Source: Atherix ibis (lineage: Eukaryota; Arthropoda; Insecta; Diptera; Athericidae). From it: DNA of 64,000 nt. Under the pieces are notes generated by a model. That model saw only the letters and a list, made by a program, of their open reading frames with translations. It had not been told where the DNA came from and made no database searches. Of the stretch, positions 44,865-56,860 are shown piece by piece. The stretch lies in contig OY282609.1 in NCBI GenBank assembly GCA_958298945.1, positions 59,182,220 through 59,246,219 of the forward strand, in the 5' to 3' direction. The translations under genes and the position numbers were made by a program. Numbering within the stretch: position 1 is the first letter of the stretch; each line of letters starts with the position of its first letter.

Positions 44865-47320
44865 CAGCCAGTAGTCAATTTTGTTAATTGGTCGACTGAT
44901 AAGTCAGCCATTTTAACAACAAATCATCTAATTTGGTACGGATATCAGCGTAATTTTAACGTAACGTTGGCCAACGTCTGTCAATTTAGCTAAGCGTCTA
45001 ATAACACCTTTAGAAAAACTGTTAGAGCTGGTTTTTATTAGCTATTTTGAAATTATGTCAAAGAAATTTATGAAATAAAAAAATTTAAAAAAAAAAGTTA
45101 TTCCTGTTTTTTGAAAATAAATAATATGAAAAAATATTTTTTTTGCTGCCGTTTCTCATTATTTACAAGATGTTAAGGACAACACAAGATTATTTCAGTA
45201 TATCATTTTTGTTTATATTTTTATATTTAATTTGAATTATATAAATTTTGCACTGGTAGCAGGTAGCACTAAACCCATCTCTTTGGAAATTATTTTCAAC
45301 AAGTCCATTTAAAACGGTAATTTGACTGCCCTTAGATGAGAAAGAAGATGCATGGTAATTACATATATTGATAAAAGTAAAAATTACACACCCACAAAAA
45401 ACGTTTTTTTCTTCGTATTTTGAAGAAAAAAAATATTCTTTGAAAATTATTAAATTTATCTATAAAAAATAATATAAGATACTTTTAATAACCAGAATAA
45501 AAATAAGAAAATTGTTCAAAATAAAAGCAGAATAAAACTTTAAAGGTTTGGTATCACTGGTATAATTATTAGCAGTTTCACTCATATTTGACTAATTTGG
45601 TTTATTTATTTTTTTAGCTAGAAAAAGAAATATTTATTAAAAATAAAGCAAATACAAAATCAATACTTTTTTCTAGTTTCCATGGAAATGTTTCCCTTAA
45701 ACTGTTATTATTAATATTAATTAATATAAGACAAGATTTCACAAATTTCAATGAGATGAGTGAGAGAGAAAATCGTCTAACTTTGGCCTGTCAAATATTC
45801 AAACCAATTTTGTTAACCAGGAGAAGAATTTATGAAAGTTTAGCTAATACAAGATCCACCGAGCCAACCACCTGATGGATTTAGAAGAAAATGCACTAGT
45901 ACGAAATTATTCCATTCTCCCTAAGAAAGAGAAAGGGATGAACATGCGCCCAACTAAAAGTGATACTTTTACTTTCCCCAAAAGAATCTCCTTCATTGGC
46001 TACTATTCTTCCCCCTCTCGGTATTTATTTATTTTGTCTCATTGTATATCATATCATATCTATCGAATATGGTTTTGCTGATATCTGAAAATTTTACACA
46101 ATCTCTTTGTCAATATTCGTACGTTCGATAAGTATGTATAAGTGAATAAATTTACATGCATAAATAAATATATGTACGATTATGTACGTATATGTGATTA
46201 GTTGAATATTGAACAATTTTTTTAATGTATGGTATTACAAGCCACCCACGTGAATGAAATGAATCTGCGTCTCCTAGCAACAAATGTGAAATCATGAAAA
46301 TTTCCCCTTACAATTATATGCTTAAATGGATGCGAATAAATAATAACAAAAAACAACAACAATAAAAAAAAAACTTTCTAAATTGAAATAAAAAAATTTG
46401 CGTGCTTATAAAATCATTTTAGATTGTTACTTTTGAATAAATAATAACAATAATGGGGTGGAATTTATTAATAAGAAGTTAGGGGAGTGTAACATGGATG
46501 GATAGTGGCTGCTCAATATAAAGGTTAAAAGTCGATCTAACGAGCATTAGCAGCAAGGATGGTTGGGACTATGGCAACAATAAAGAGAGTATGCACATTT
46601 GTTTATATTTATATATAAACATATACAAGTTCATATAGAGGCACAGACGTACGTGTCCCCATAATAATCTTATGCGTTTAACATGGAAAAAAGATACATT
46701 CACCGTTTGCACGCGTATCGACTCGTATAAGAAATACAAAAATCGAAAATGTCAATGCACAGAAAATTACTGAAAAGTAATAATTTGAATGCGTAGGAGT
46801 CTTCTATAATCCGAGACAGGATACAAATTGTTTAAGAAATAAAATGAAAAAATTTTTAAATAGTGTTTTTTATTACTCTCTATGGATGTACAAATATACT
46901 CGTACATAAAAACCTGCATACAAGCTAGTCAGTTCATTTACAAAATACTCAGTCATCTACGAATGTAGTAGAAACTATCGTCGTCCTTCGATTTCGTTGG
47001 TTTCTTAAAATATTTTTTTTTTTCATATCCATTAGAATGCGATATTCTAGACTAACAAAAAACTTAAAAGATGTGTCGCTATGTAAAATTAATTTTTTTA
47101 TAAATAATTCCATCTATATTTTTATCTATTATTTAAGAGTAAGTAGCAAGTAGTATAGTAAATAGTCCCACTAACATACAACATTTTTAATTAAAAAAAA
47201 AATTATTGGAAAATTTAAAAAAAAAGATTTATTCGACGATTTTGATGGTTTTTTTAAATAATTTTTGTCTACTCTATCTAATAAATATTATAAGAAATGT
47301 AGTACTTTAAAAATTAATTT
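44865..47320. other. Intergenic, no gene seen
   Basis: AT-rich. A 68-codon frame at 45875-46081 has no recognisable homology. Confidence 0.5.
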
Positions 47321-48160
47321 TCTAGTTATAAATATTTTATCCGTATTTTTATTGGTATATTTTTCCATACTTTTGTCCACACTTTTATCCGTATTTTTAT
47401 CCATACCTTAATATGTATTTTTATGCATATTTTTATCCGTATTTTTATCAATATTTTTATCTAAATTTTTATCCCTACTTTTATCCGTAATTTTATCCAT
47501 ATTTTAATCCTTGTTTTTAACAGCCTTTTTATCTAAACATTTATACATATTTTTATCAGTATTTTATCCATAGTTTATCAGAATTTTTATCCCAACTTTC
47601 ATACGTATTTTTATCAATATTTTAACCAGCATTTTTATTTCTATTTTTATCCGTATTTTTTATACGTATTTTTATCCCTATTTTTATCTGTAGTTTTATC
47701 TATATTTTTGTTTGTATTTTTAGCAGCATTTTTATCCAAACTTTTAAATGTATTTTTATCAGTATTTTATACGTAGTTTTATGTACATTTTTATCCGTAT
47801 ATTGACCATCATTTTTATATCTATTTTTATCCATATTTTTATAAATATTTTTATACGTATTTTTATTCCTATTTTTATCCGTAATTTTATACGTATTTTT
47901 AGCAGCATTTTCATCAGTATTTATTATCAGTATTTCTCTATTAGCAATTTTATCCATATTTTCCCAATACTTTTATCCATATATTTATTTATATTTTTAT
48001 TTGGACTTTTATCCGTATTTCGATACATATTTTTATATAATTTTTTTTTTAGTTTTTACTATATTCTTATCGGTGTTTTTATCCATATTTCAGTTTTTAC
48101 TACATTCTTATCCGTGTTTTTATCCATATTTCAGTTTTATCCATATTTCAGAATCAATCC
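47311..48160. repeat. Minisatellite with 12-bp core TATTTTTATCCG (array 1)
   Basis: Dozens of variants such as ATTTTTATCCGTATTTTTAT run without break. The left flank TTAAAAATTAATTTTCT followed by ATAAATATTTTATCCGTA is shared with array 2 at 58744. The long frames over this array are translations of the repeat, not genes. Confidence 0.93.
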
Positions 48161-48169
48161 CATTAATTA

Positions 48170-51008
48170 ACGGACAATTAAATTTTTCTTTAAAATTGCA
48201 TTTGCGCTTTCGATATAAAAATAGAAAAGGTGGAGAAAAATTTAACAAAATTTGCTTTTTTGATAAAAATTGTACAGAGCAGAAAATCCTTGCATGGATG
48301 CACAATTGTAGACAAAGGGAAATGGAACCCGAAATGAACACTTTGTCGATATTCGAGAGCAACTGTTGATGCCTATGTGTATCCAAGTTGTAGTGTGACT
48401 GTTTTTTGAGAATCATGGCAGAGGGATGGTGGTGGTAGAGCAAAAAAATTATTTTTTATAAGTGTAAGTGAATTATGAGAGCCAAACTGATCACTGTGAG
48501 AATTGTATACGCAGCAGCACCAGCATCAGAAAACGGACTCGCCAGCAAGCAGCAGCAGGTTAACAAGAGAATTTTTCCAGTTCTATACGTTTTCAGTTCG
48601 GTCTGAGCTTTGGAAGCTTTCGGAAGTGTATCGTGTTTGGTTGATTCTAGAAACGTTGCCACTGTTATAACAGAACATAGAGATTTGAAGGCTATTCTAT
48701 CGTAGTTCTATCCTATTTTGAGGATAATTTCTTATAAAGCATAGACTGTTGCCATTTTCGTCTTTGTTTATCATACAAAATGTAGACGATAGAAAATTGT
48801 TAATAGAGAAAGGACACGATATGTTCAGAAAGTATATTAAAAAATAAAGTTTTTCGTTGGCTGGTGTTTTTTTCCCTACTATTAACTATTATTATCATTA
48901 TTATTATTATTTATTGATAATATATTTTTGTGTATTTAATAAAGATTATTTTTTGCTTATCATCATTTTATTATTTCGATGAAATAGATAAATTTCTATT
49001 GTACAATACTTGAAATAGAGAAAAAAATGTAACGCTTTGGAAACTATGTACACAGTGTTGAGTGTTACAGTTATTATATGAACTTTTGATGATTACATAA
49101 AAGTGAGGCACGCCTCCACTTTATGGGAATTTTTTTTGTTGATTTCTTTTTTTTCTTTGAGTGGATTAAAATCAAAATTTATCAATTAATAAATAAACTG
49201 TGTATGCATGTTAAGTAATACATTTAAAAAAAAGGGCAGTTCATGTAATACAAATATTTTTAAAAGTGTAATCAGAGATTTTTTGTTCCATTTTAAAAAT
49301 ATTTACAATTGTATGGAAAAATAAGAAAGTGACTTTTTTTCTAAGATTTTAATTTGAAAATGTAATAATATTGGGGATTGTGGGAGTGTTACTCTACAAA
49401 AACAAAAGACAGAAAGAAGAGTAGAAGGTCGTTTGTGCATTGATAACATAACTCGGGAGACGTCTTCTTTCTTAGAAAAAGTGTGGTGGTAGACTCTGTT
49501 TATAATTATTGAGAGTTGAAGATAAAAATTCACTCCTCGCTAGACTCTTCAAATCATACCAATTTTTATTAATTAGAATTTTTGATAATTGTGGAATTAA
49601 ATAAAAAAAAAATACAAAATGCTCTGTTCTTATATGAATGGAAAAAATTTCAAAATGAAATTATTCATTTAGATATATTTATAACAGAAAATGGTGAAAA
49701 TACGATAATAATTTTATTTGTGCAAATACAGCAGAGCAAATGCTTACTTGTTGATAATTTTTGGAAATAATGAGACCAACACCTGGTGATTAATGCCTTA
49801 ATATTAAGTATGCCTTTGACAATTTCAATTATTATTTTAGTAGCAGTAAACAAATAATTGTTTTTTGAAAATTACATTTTTTTTAATTTCAAATTTAATT
49901 TTGACACAACAATTTTTTGGTTAGATTAAAAATAAATGCGCAATTATATCATCATTAATTCAATTTTAATAAATTATGGCATTTAGTAGTATTAATTGTT
50001 ATTCTTCTCTGCTTTTTATGAGAGTTAAAGAAATATATTTTTCTATATTATTTTTTATGATACATTCAAATGCTACTGAAAAGTATTGTATTATAAAAAA
50101 AAAATATCTAAATGGGCAGTATAGATGGATACATTGTATTATATTTATTGGAAGAGAACATTTTTTTAAAGTCTAACAATGTAAAGAGAACAAAACAAAC
50201 TTTTTATTCTGTAATAACATAGTTAGTTTATAAGATCATATATTGTATGTATACCAAAAAGGATACAATAATATAAAATAGGAAGCAAGTTTATATGTAA
50301 ATATAAATAAATACTTTCACATACAAGTACTATTCTCCCTTATACCCTTCGAGGAGACCGTTATGGTACTAGTGCTACTTACTATCATTATCATGTTCAG
50401 ATTTTCATCTTTCGATGTCACAGCAAAATTTCTTCTATTATTCGCATCGGGTTCGATTCTTTATTATCGAGAGACATTGAATTTCCTCTAATGGTATTTG
50501 AGTTTTCTATAAATCACACAAAATTGAGTATCTATTATAGAGGTTTGCCACAGGAAAATAGAATCAAAAAATGCCTATTGAAAATAGTGCGCAAAAAATT
50601 TATGACCATAAAAAAAAGGAGGCCAATTCAAAATGTACTTATATTAAAACATTTAAAAAAAAAAAAGAAACAATCAAAAAATAAATATTAAGATATCCAT
50701 AAAAAGAATATTAGTAAAATAGCTTATAAAAGAAAAGTTAAATAAATATTATTCACAAATAAAAGGGCGTATAAAATAATAGTTAAAAGTCTTTGTTGAG
50801 GAAAAAGATTTTTATTTATTTGGATGAGAATCAATAGATAAAAATTTAGTGGCTATGAAATTATACAGATAAAAAGAAATTTATGGACCTTAGGAATCTA
50901 TTATAAAAATGGTCTACATTGCTAGTATCTAGATGAATATGTCAAAGACTGTCACATACTACAATAGTATCGGTAAATTTTTTCATACATTTTTGGCTTA
51001 AGGGCTAG
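48170..51008. other. Intergenic, no convincing gene
   Basis: AT-rich. A GC-richer patch at 48480-48660 opens a 68-codon minus-strand frame (MATFLESTKHDTLPKASKAQ...) with a hydrophobic C-terminal half, but nothing supports it as a gene. Confidence 0.45.
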
Positions 51009-51061
51009 TATAACTTGTCAGACGCCAAAAGCATCCATCTTTTAGTGTCTGACAAGTCATA
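51009..51061. repeat. Imperfect palindrome 95 bp before M7
   Basis: ACTTGTCAGAC (51013-51023) pairs with 51047-51057, with partial pairing further in (CCAAAAG/CTTTTAG) and out (TATA/CATA). Confidence 0.85.
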
Positions 51062-51155
51062 TTTTCTTCATATTTTTCAATTAATGACGGCAGGCAGATA
51101 ATATCGTAGGGATTTGATAAATCCTCGGCTCTATACGAAAAAGTTGTGTGAATAT

Positions 51156-52328
51156 ACGAGGGTCATTCAATAAGTCCTTAGAAAATCCGAAAAATTGCGC
51201 TGTTAGTAGCATTATCGACAGGAAAGCTGTCAAAATTTCAGCTCGATCCATAGCGTAGGTCAATATCTATCGTCGATTAAAGTTAACGACATTTATTTGT
51301 GCATAACAATGGAAAAAAGCGAGTTTAGGGCTGTCATCAAACATCTCCATTTGAAAGGCTTAAGCCCGAAAGAAATCAAAGCCGAGTTGGATGCAGTTCA
51401 TGGCACATCTGCACCTGTGTTTGCGACTGCTTACAATTGGGTAAATGAATTTAAACGTGGCCGTTCATCCACAAAAGATGAACATCGTTCAGGACGCCCT
51501 GTTGAGGTGTCTACTCCTGAAATCATCGACAAAATCCACGATCTGATTTTGAACGATCGGCGAATTAAAGTTCGCGAATTAGTTGAGGCCACGGGCATAT
51601 CACAAGGTACAGTCGCTTCAATTTTGCATGAAAAATTGTCTGTGAAAAAAATTTCGGCAAGATGGGTGCCGCGTTTGCTCTCAGAGGAGAATAAGCGCAA
51701 TCGTGTAGTTGACTCTGAGGCTATGTTGGCATTCTTTCATCGTAATCCTGCCGAATTCCTTCGTCGATATGTCACTGTTGACGAAACCTTGATACACTAC
51801 TACACTCCAGAAACGAAGAGACAGTCATCACAGTGGATTTTTAAGGGTGAACGGGCTCCGAAGAAGGCAAAAACTGTGCCAACGGCCGGCAAGGTGATGG
51901 CCACGGTCTTTTGGGATTCGCAGGGCATCATTTTTATCGACTACTTGGAAAAAGGAAAAACAATAACAGGAGCGTATTACGCGTTGTTATTGCAACGGTT
52001 GAGCGAGGAAATCAAAGAGAAACGCCCCCATCTGAAGAAGAAAAAAATCCTCTTGCATCAGGACAATGCGCGTGTGCACACCTGCGCTGTTTCCATGGCC
52101 AAAATTGTGGATTTGAGAATGGAATTGTTGCAGCGTCCCGCTTATTCACCAGATTTGGCCCCGAGTGACTATTTTCTTTTCCCCAATCTGAAGAAATGGC
52201 TTGGCGGACGACGGTTCACTTCCAACGAGGACGTCATTGCTCAAACGGATGAGTATTTTGCAGAACTTCCGAAATCGTATTTTTTGGACGGAATAAAAAT
52301 TTTGGAAAAACAGTTGGAAAGTGTATAG
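51156..52328 (+). mobile_element. Mariner M7, left end intact, right end lost
   Basis: It starts CGAGGGTCATTCAATAAG after TA (51154-51155). The transposase runs to 52328, where the sequence departs from the family; no matching right TIR is seen in the following 200 bp. Closely related to M9, more distantly to M2. Confidence 0.88.
51309..52328 (+). CDS. M7 mariner transposase, open but C-terminally truncated
   Basis: It has 339 residues from MEKSEFRAVI (an upstream in-frame Met at 51297 is less likely). HTH domain: ELVEATGISQGTVASILHEK. Catalytic blocks are VTVDETLIHYY, LHQDNARVHT and [11 protein letters not shown]34D. Oddities: Leu replaces the usual Trp in DETW, Arg replaces Pro in DNAPVH, and the end (LEKQLESV stop) lacks the normal IELKGDYVEK tail still present in M9. 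Probably inactive although open. Confidence 0.9.
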   Translation: MEKSEFRAVIKHLHLKGLSPKEIKAELDAVHGTSAPVFATAYNWVNEFKRGRSSTKDEHRSGRPVEVSTPEIIDKIHDLILNDRRIKVRELVEATGISQGTVASILHEKLSVKKISARWVPRLLSEENKRNRVVDSEAMLAFFHRNPAEFLRRYVTVDETLIHYYTPETKRQSSQWIFKGERAPKKAKTVPTAGKVMATVFWDSQGIIFIDYLEKGKTITGAYYALLLQRLSEEIKEKRPHLKKKKILLHQDNARVHTCAVSMAKIVDLRMELLQRPAYSPDLAPSDYFLFPNLKKWLGGRRFTSNEDVIAQTDEYFAELPKSYFLDGIKILEKQLESV

Positions 52329-52599
52329 AGATATCCTGTCCCATAGAACACCGACATTGTAAAGTTTCATCGCGCCCCTGATTTTTGTCTGTGGCCTCTT
52401 TATAGATGCGCATCCCTTAGATTTGCAGTACCAATCTTTGACATCACACCGGCAGTTAATCCAATAAAACTTCTGATAAATTTTGAAGAGAGTTTTCTTC
52501 ATTTACGGCACAGCAATTTATGCCCAGGACGCTTTTGTATCGGGTTTTTCAAGAGAAACTTGACACTTTTGATTTCTTACCCTTAAACAAATTAGTGCG

Positions 52600-52815
52600 C
52601 TGTCACTATCAAAACACTCCATATAAGATCAAGTTAACTCAAGAACTAAAGCCATTTGACCATATGAATCGACACACGTTCTCAGATTGGGCTCTAGAGA
52701 AGTTTGCCGAAAATGACGACTTTCATCTCAAAATCATCTTCAGTGATGAAGCGCATTTTTGGTTGAATGGCTTCGTCAACAAACAAAACATGCATTATTG
52801 GAGTGCTGCAAACCC
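52600..52815 (+). pseudogene. DD41D transposase, N-terminal part
   Basis: It reads YQNTPYKIKLTQELKPFD, HTFSDWALEKFAENDDFHLK, then IIFSDEAHFWLNGFVNKQNM and HYWSAANPHE. FSDEAHF carries the first catalytic Asp. NKQN.RYW is typical of this insect group. Reading stops at the LINE junction near 52811. Confidence 0.88.
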
Positions 52816-53845
52816 TCATGAAATACCATTTCCACATCCTTAAATCTTATCTCTCAGACCGATATTTTCAGGTATCTGAAAATATTGAGTACTCTGACAT
52901 TTATCCAATTTCCGCCGGTGTCCCTCAAGGAAGTATCCTAGGTCCTATCCTATACAACATTTATACCCATGACATTCCTTGCCACAACAACATCCTGACC
53001 GCAACATATGCTGACGATACAGCCATCCTGACACATCACAAAGATCCTTCCACAGCCATTAGTATCCTACAGAACCATATCCACTCCTTAGAAACTTGGT
53101 TCAAAAGGTGGAGAGTGAAGGTAAATGAGCAAAAATCTGCTCATGTAACTTTCACACTCTGCTGAGAACAAATTCCCGACATAACCCTAAACGGCAGTAA
53201 TATTCCACAAAAAAATAGCGTACGTTACCTTGGACTTATATTCGACAAACGGTTAACCTGGAACCTTCATACGAAAACTAAAAGACGTGAACTTAACGGA
53301 CGATACAAACAATTATTACGTCTCCTAGACAGTAAATCAAAACTTACAACAACAAGTAAACAATTACTATTCAATACGGTTCTGAAACCAATATGGACAA
53401 ATGGTTTAGAACTTTGGGGTTCGACTAAGCATTCCAACTCCCTTCCAATCCAATCTCTACAATCCCGAATCCTTCGTAAAATTGTCAATGCCCCCTTTTA
53501 TGTGCGAAACACTGTTATCCACCGTGACCTAAATGTTCCATTTGTTCGTGAACTGTGCACCTCCCGATATAAAAAATTCCATTCGCATCTATCCTTCCAC
53601 CCTAATCCTTTAGGAAGGGAACTTTTCACTCCCACCCTTCCAGATATACACCCATCGACGTTTAAAACGGCGATGGCCGAGAGATTATCTAAAATTATAA
53701 AATAAAATTACCCTGTTCTAGAGGTAACATCGCTGGGTGTTTTCCTCCACATTTCCTCATGTCCTTGTATATTCCCTTAAAAAATCTGCTTGTTACTAGC
53801 ATAAGTAGTTGTAGATAACATTTAAAATAATAAAACAAAATGTTT
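52811..53845 (+). mobile_element. Jockey-like LINE, 5'-truncated, inserted into the DD41D transposase
   Basis: The RT and C-terminal regions are followed by ~140 bp of 3' UTR ending in an A-rich TAAAATAATAAAACAAA tail. The host transposase resumes right after it. A short (~40 bp) gap in the host sequence at the junction suggests a target deletion. Confidence 0.85.
52815..53705 (+). pseudogene. Jockey-like reverse transcriptase, C-terminal half
   Basis: It reads FHILKSYLSDRYFQVSENIE, SAGVPQGSILGPILYNIYTH, TATYADDTAILTHH (YADD active site) and WFKRWRVKVNEQKSAHVTFT. After an in-frame TGA at 53163 it continues with NSVRYLGLIFDKRLTW, TVLKPIWTNGLELWGS and QSRILRKIVNAPFYVRN to IIK at 53702. These blocks are typical of jockey-clade ORF2. 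Confidence 0.92.
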
Positions 53846-53854
53846 TCATTGCCG

Positions 53855-54330
53855 GTGGCGTCATTGAGCGATTTTTCTTCGTTGATGAAAATGACCATCA
53901 CGTTACAGTCAATGGTGAACGCTACAGAGACATGTTGCAGCGTCATTTCTTCGATCAATTGTATGGGCTAGACATCAGTGATATGTGGTTTGAACAAGAC
54001 GGTGCCACATCCCACACAGCGGGAGAAACAATCGACTTATTGAAGTCCAAGTTCGGTGAACGTGTTATATCGAGAAAAGGTCCTGTCGATTGGCCGCCGA
54101 GATCTTGTGATTTAACACCTCTAGACGTTTTTTTGTAGGGCTACGTTGAATCGATAGTCCATGCCAATAAGCTGGCGACGTTATAGGACCTAAGAGTCAA
54201 CATCGAACGAGAAATAGCGGTCATTCCCGTCGAATTGTGTGGCCGAGTCATCGAAAATTGGCTTCAATGAATTGACCTCTGTAAGCGTGCCCGTGGTAGA
54301 CATATGACAGAAATCGAGTTTCATTCATAA
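53855..54330 (+). pseudogene. DD41D transposase, C-terminal part
   Basis: It reads AGGVIERFFFVDENDHHVTV, NGERYRDMLQRHFFDQL, MWFEQDGATSHTAGETIDLL and WPPRSCDLTPLDVFL. 41 residues lie between the Asp of QDGATSH and that of TPLD, hence D41D. A TAG at 54136 replaces the expected Trp; degraded sequence (CGRVIENWLQ, CKRARG) continues to 54330. Confidence 0.88.
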
Positions 54331-54339
54331 TTGCATTGA

Positions 54340-55149
54340 TTATACTTTAAGGCAATAATAAAAGTTTTCATATATCTTAAATGGTTTGCGAGATATTAAA
54401 AAAAAAAGTTGTCAAGTTCTTATTCAAAAACCCTTTAGTTGTACTCATACCTGCAGCTTCATGACATCGAGGTATATGTGCTCCATTTTTGAGCCATGCC
54501 AAAATTGCCTTCAAATTTTCATCCTCCTCCTGGGCATATTACAATATATCATTACTATATTCCACGCTAAGAGCACCCATTTTTATAGTTCTTACAACTT
54601 CGGCTTCTTTAGCCTCTTGTCGATTACAATGTTTACAGTCATTTATATAAGGTCTCCTCGACAAAAGCATCCGCATTACTAGTCGATGCTCTTTGCCAGG
54701 TTTTATCAATTTTTCCATCTACTACCAGGACATTTTCATTATTAGCCTTTAAAATTCTTATAATAATGCCTCTCTGCATTACGTTTATTCGTTTTTCTTT
54801 CAGCATTTTATCGATGAAAGAAGTTGATGAAGACTGCATGAGACCTTCATTATGACGTTGAATCCAATCTTTTAGCTATGCTCAGAAGACATGCTCATAT
54901 GTGACTTTAACACAGTAAGAGCCTGATCGCATCAACCCAGTATTAGTGCAGTTTATTGTTTATCTATCCACCAATTTATCTTAGCCAAAGATTCAAACTG
55001 TAACTTTTATTCCGCCCAAGGAGTACTTCCGTCAAATGGTGGAACCTTAAATTTACTACCCACATATGCACGGTAACACTTTAATTTATGCTTGAGCCAC
55101 TATTGGCCTCAACTTCCGTAATTCTACTTCGCTATTGTTTAACTTTATT
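54340..55149. other. Intergenic, nothing recognised
   Basis: The minus strand at 54639-54839 is open (DKMLKEKRINVMQRGIIIR..., VLVVDGKIDKTWQRASTS) and has more codon-like composition than its surroundings. I do not recognise it; it could be debris of a mobile element. Confidence 0.4.
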
Positions 55150-56080
55150 CATCACCTTCCTAATTACGAGTTTAAAAATTCAAAGCAAACCCACTTTGTG
55201 ACAGAGAAAAATGTTTCAAAGCAAGACAGGCTTCCTATCCTTTGATTTGGGACTAGGCCAAACTAGCAAAATGGAAGATTTTTGACCCAAATTTGTAGCC
55301 CTCCAATTCGAAAATTGACAGTTTAAAAATTTTAAAGTGAACAAACCCACTCGGTGACGACACAAAATTTGTTTAGCATATGTGTAGAATAAGCAGACCT
55401 TCAATTTGGGAGTAGGTTAGCGTTAGATTGGTGGAGCTGAAATTTTTTCACAGTTTTTTAATCCTTCAATTAAAAAATTGTCAGTTGAAAAATTGAAAAG
55501 AAGCAACGTCCATTGTTGATAAGGAAAATTTTTTTTAACGCAAGACAGGCTTTCACGTACCTGGGAGAAAGTCGGAGTTAGACTGGCGAGACAAGATTTT
55601 TTTCGCAATTTTCTAGTCCGCCAAACAGAAAAATTTAAGAAGAGCAACTTCACTTTTTGATAATGAAAATTTTTTTCAACACAAGACAGGCTTCCAACAT
55701 ATTAAGACCTACTATTTGGGACTAGGCAGGTACAAACTGGTGAAAAAAGATTTTTTTTGCCAATTTTCTAGTCCACCAATTAGAAAATTAAAGAGGAGCA
55801 ATTTAACTTTTTGATAATGAAAATTTTTTTTAACACAAGATAAGCTTCCAACTTACCTGGACTTTCGATTTAGGAGAAAGTCACAGTCAGACTAGCGAGA
55901 CAAGATTTTTTCCGTAAATTTCTATTCTGCCAATTAGAACATTTAAGAAGAACAAAAAAAATAAACATTTTTTTCAACACAAGGCAGGCTTCCAACGTAA
56001 CTAGACCTACGATTTGGGACTAGGCAAGTACGAACTGGTGAAGCCACGTTTTTTGCAAATTTTCTAGTCATCCAATTTTC
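55150..56080. repeat. Satellite, ~145-150-bp degenerate units
   Basis: ACAAGACAGGCTTCCAAC-like text recurs near 55220, 55541, 55683, 55836 and 55979, each followed by GGGACTAGGC, GAGACAAGATTTTTT and a CCAATTAGAAAAT block. Units are quite diverged. Confidence 0.88.
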
Positions 56081-56860
56081 TTCGGATGTGTCTAGACATT
56101 TGCTTTGAGACCAGGTCAGACTCCCGAGATAAGGGATTTTTTGACTAAATTTTTAAAGCTCCAATTAGAAAAGTGAAACTTTAAAAATTTTGAAGTAAAC
56201 AAACCCACTTTGAACGTTCCCAGACCTTTGCTTTGAGACCAGGTCAGACTCCCGAGATAAGAGATTTTTTGACTGAATTTTTATTGCACCAATTAGAAAA
56301 GTGAAACTTGAAAAATTTTGAAGTAAACAAACTCACTTTGAATGGACCCAGACCTTTGCTTTGAGACCAGGTCAGACGCCCGAGATAAGGGATTTTTTGA
56401 CCAAATTTTTAAAGCTCCAATTAGAAAAGTGAAACTTGAAATTTTTTAAAGTAAACAAACCCACTTTGAACGTACCTAGACCTTTGCTTTGAGACCATAT
56501 CAGACTGCCGAGATAAGAGATTTTTTGACTAAATTTTTAATGCTCCAATTAAAAAAGTGAAACTTGAAAATTTTTGAAGTAAACAAACCCACTTTAAACG
56601 TGCCTAGACCTTTGCTTTGAGACCAGGTCAGACGCCCGAGATTAGGGATTTTTTGACCAAATTTTTAAAGCTCCAATTAGAAAAGTGAAACTTGAAATAT
56701 TTTGAAGTAAACAAACCCACTTTGAACGTGCCCAGACCTTTGCTTTGAGACCAGATCAGACTCCCGAGATAAGGGATTTTTTTCTCAATTTTTTAATTAT
56801 GTAATCAAAAAAGCACCATTTGAAAAATTTCAAAAGTAAACCAACCCACCAGTTAATAAT
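56081..56860. repeat. Satellite, 128-bp units, ~6 copies
   Basis: GACCTTTGCTTTGAGACC recurs at 56223, 56351, 56479, 56607 and 56735, a regular 128-bp spacing. It shares GATTTTTTGAC...CCAATTAGAAAA with the preceding 145-bp array, so both derive from one ancestor. Confidence 0.95.

Larger units (their letters stand above)
52505..54330 (+). mobile_element. Tc1-like DD41D transposon remnant, split by a LINE
   Basis: Its transposase is readable at 52600-52815 and again at 53855-54330. The two parts are separated by a jockey-like LINE. Terminal repeats were not identified, and the left boundary next to M7 is uncertain. Confidence 0.8.

Noticed and set aside
47700..48170. Open frames of 85-140 codons over 47.7-48.2 kb
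   Set aside because: They are translations of the TATTTTTATCCG minisatellite in both directions and have no protein-like composition.
48456..48662. Small membrane protein gene on the minus strand
   Set aside because: Only a 68-codon frame with a hydrophobic stretch; no homology, no splice or promoter evidence.
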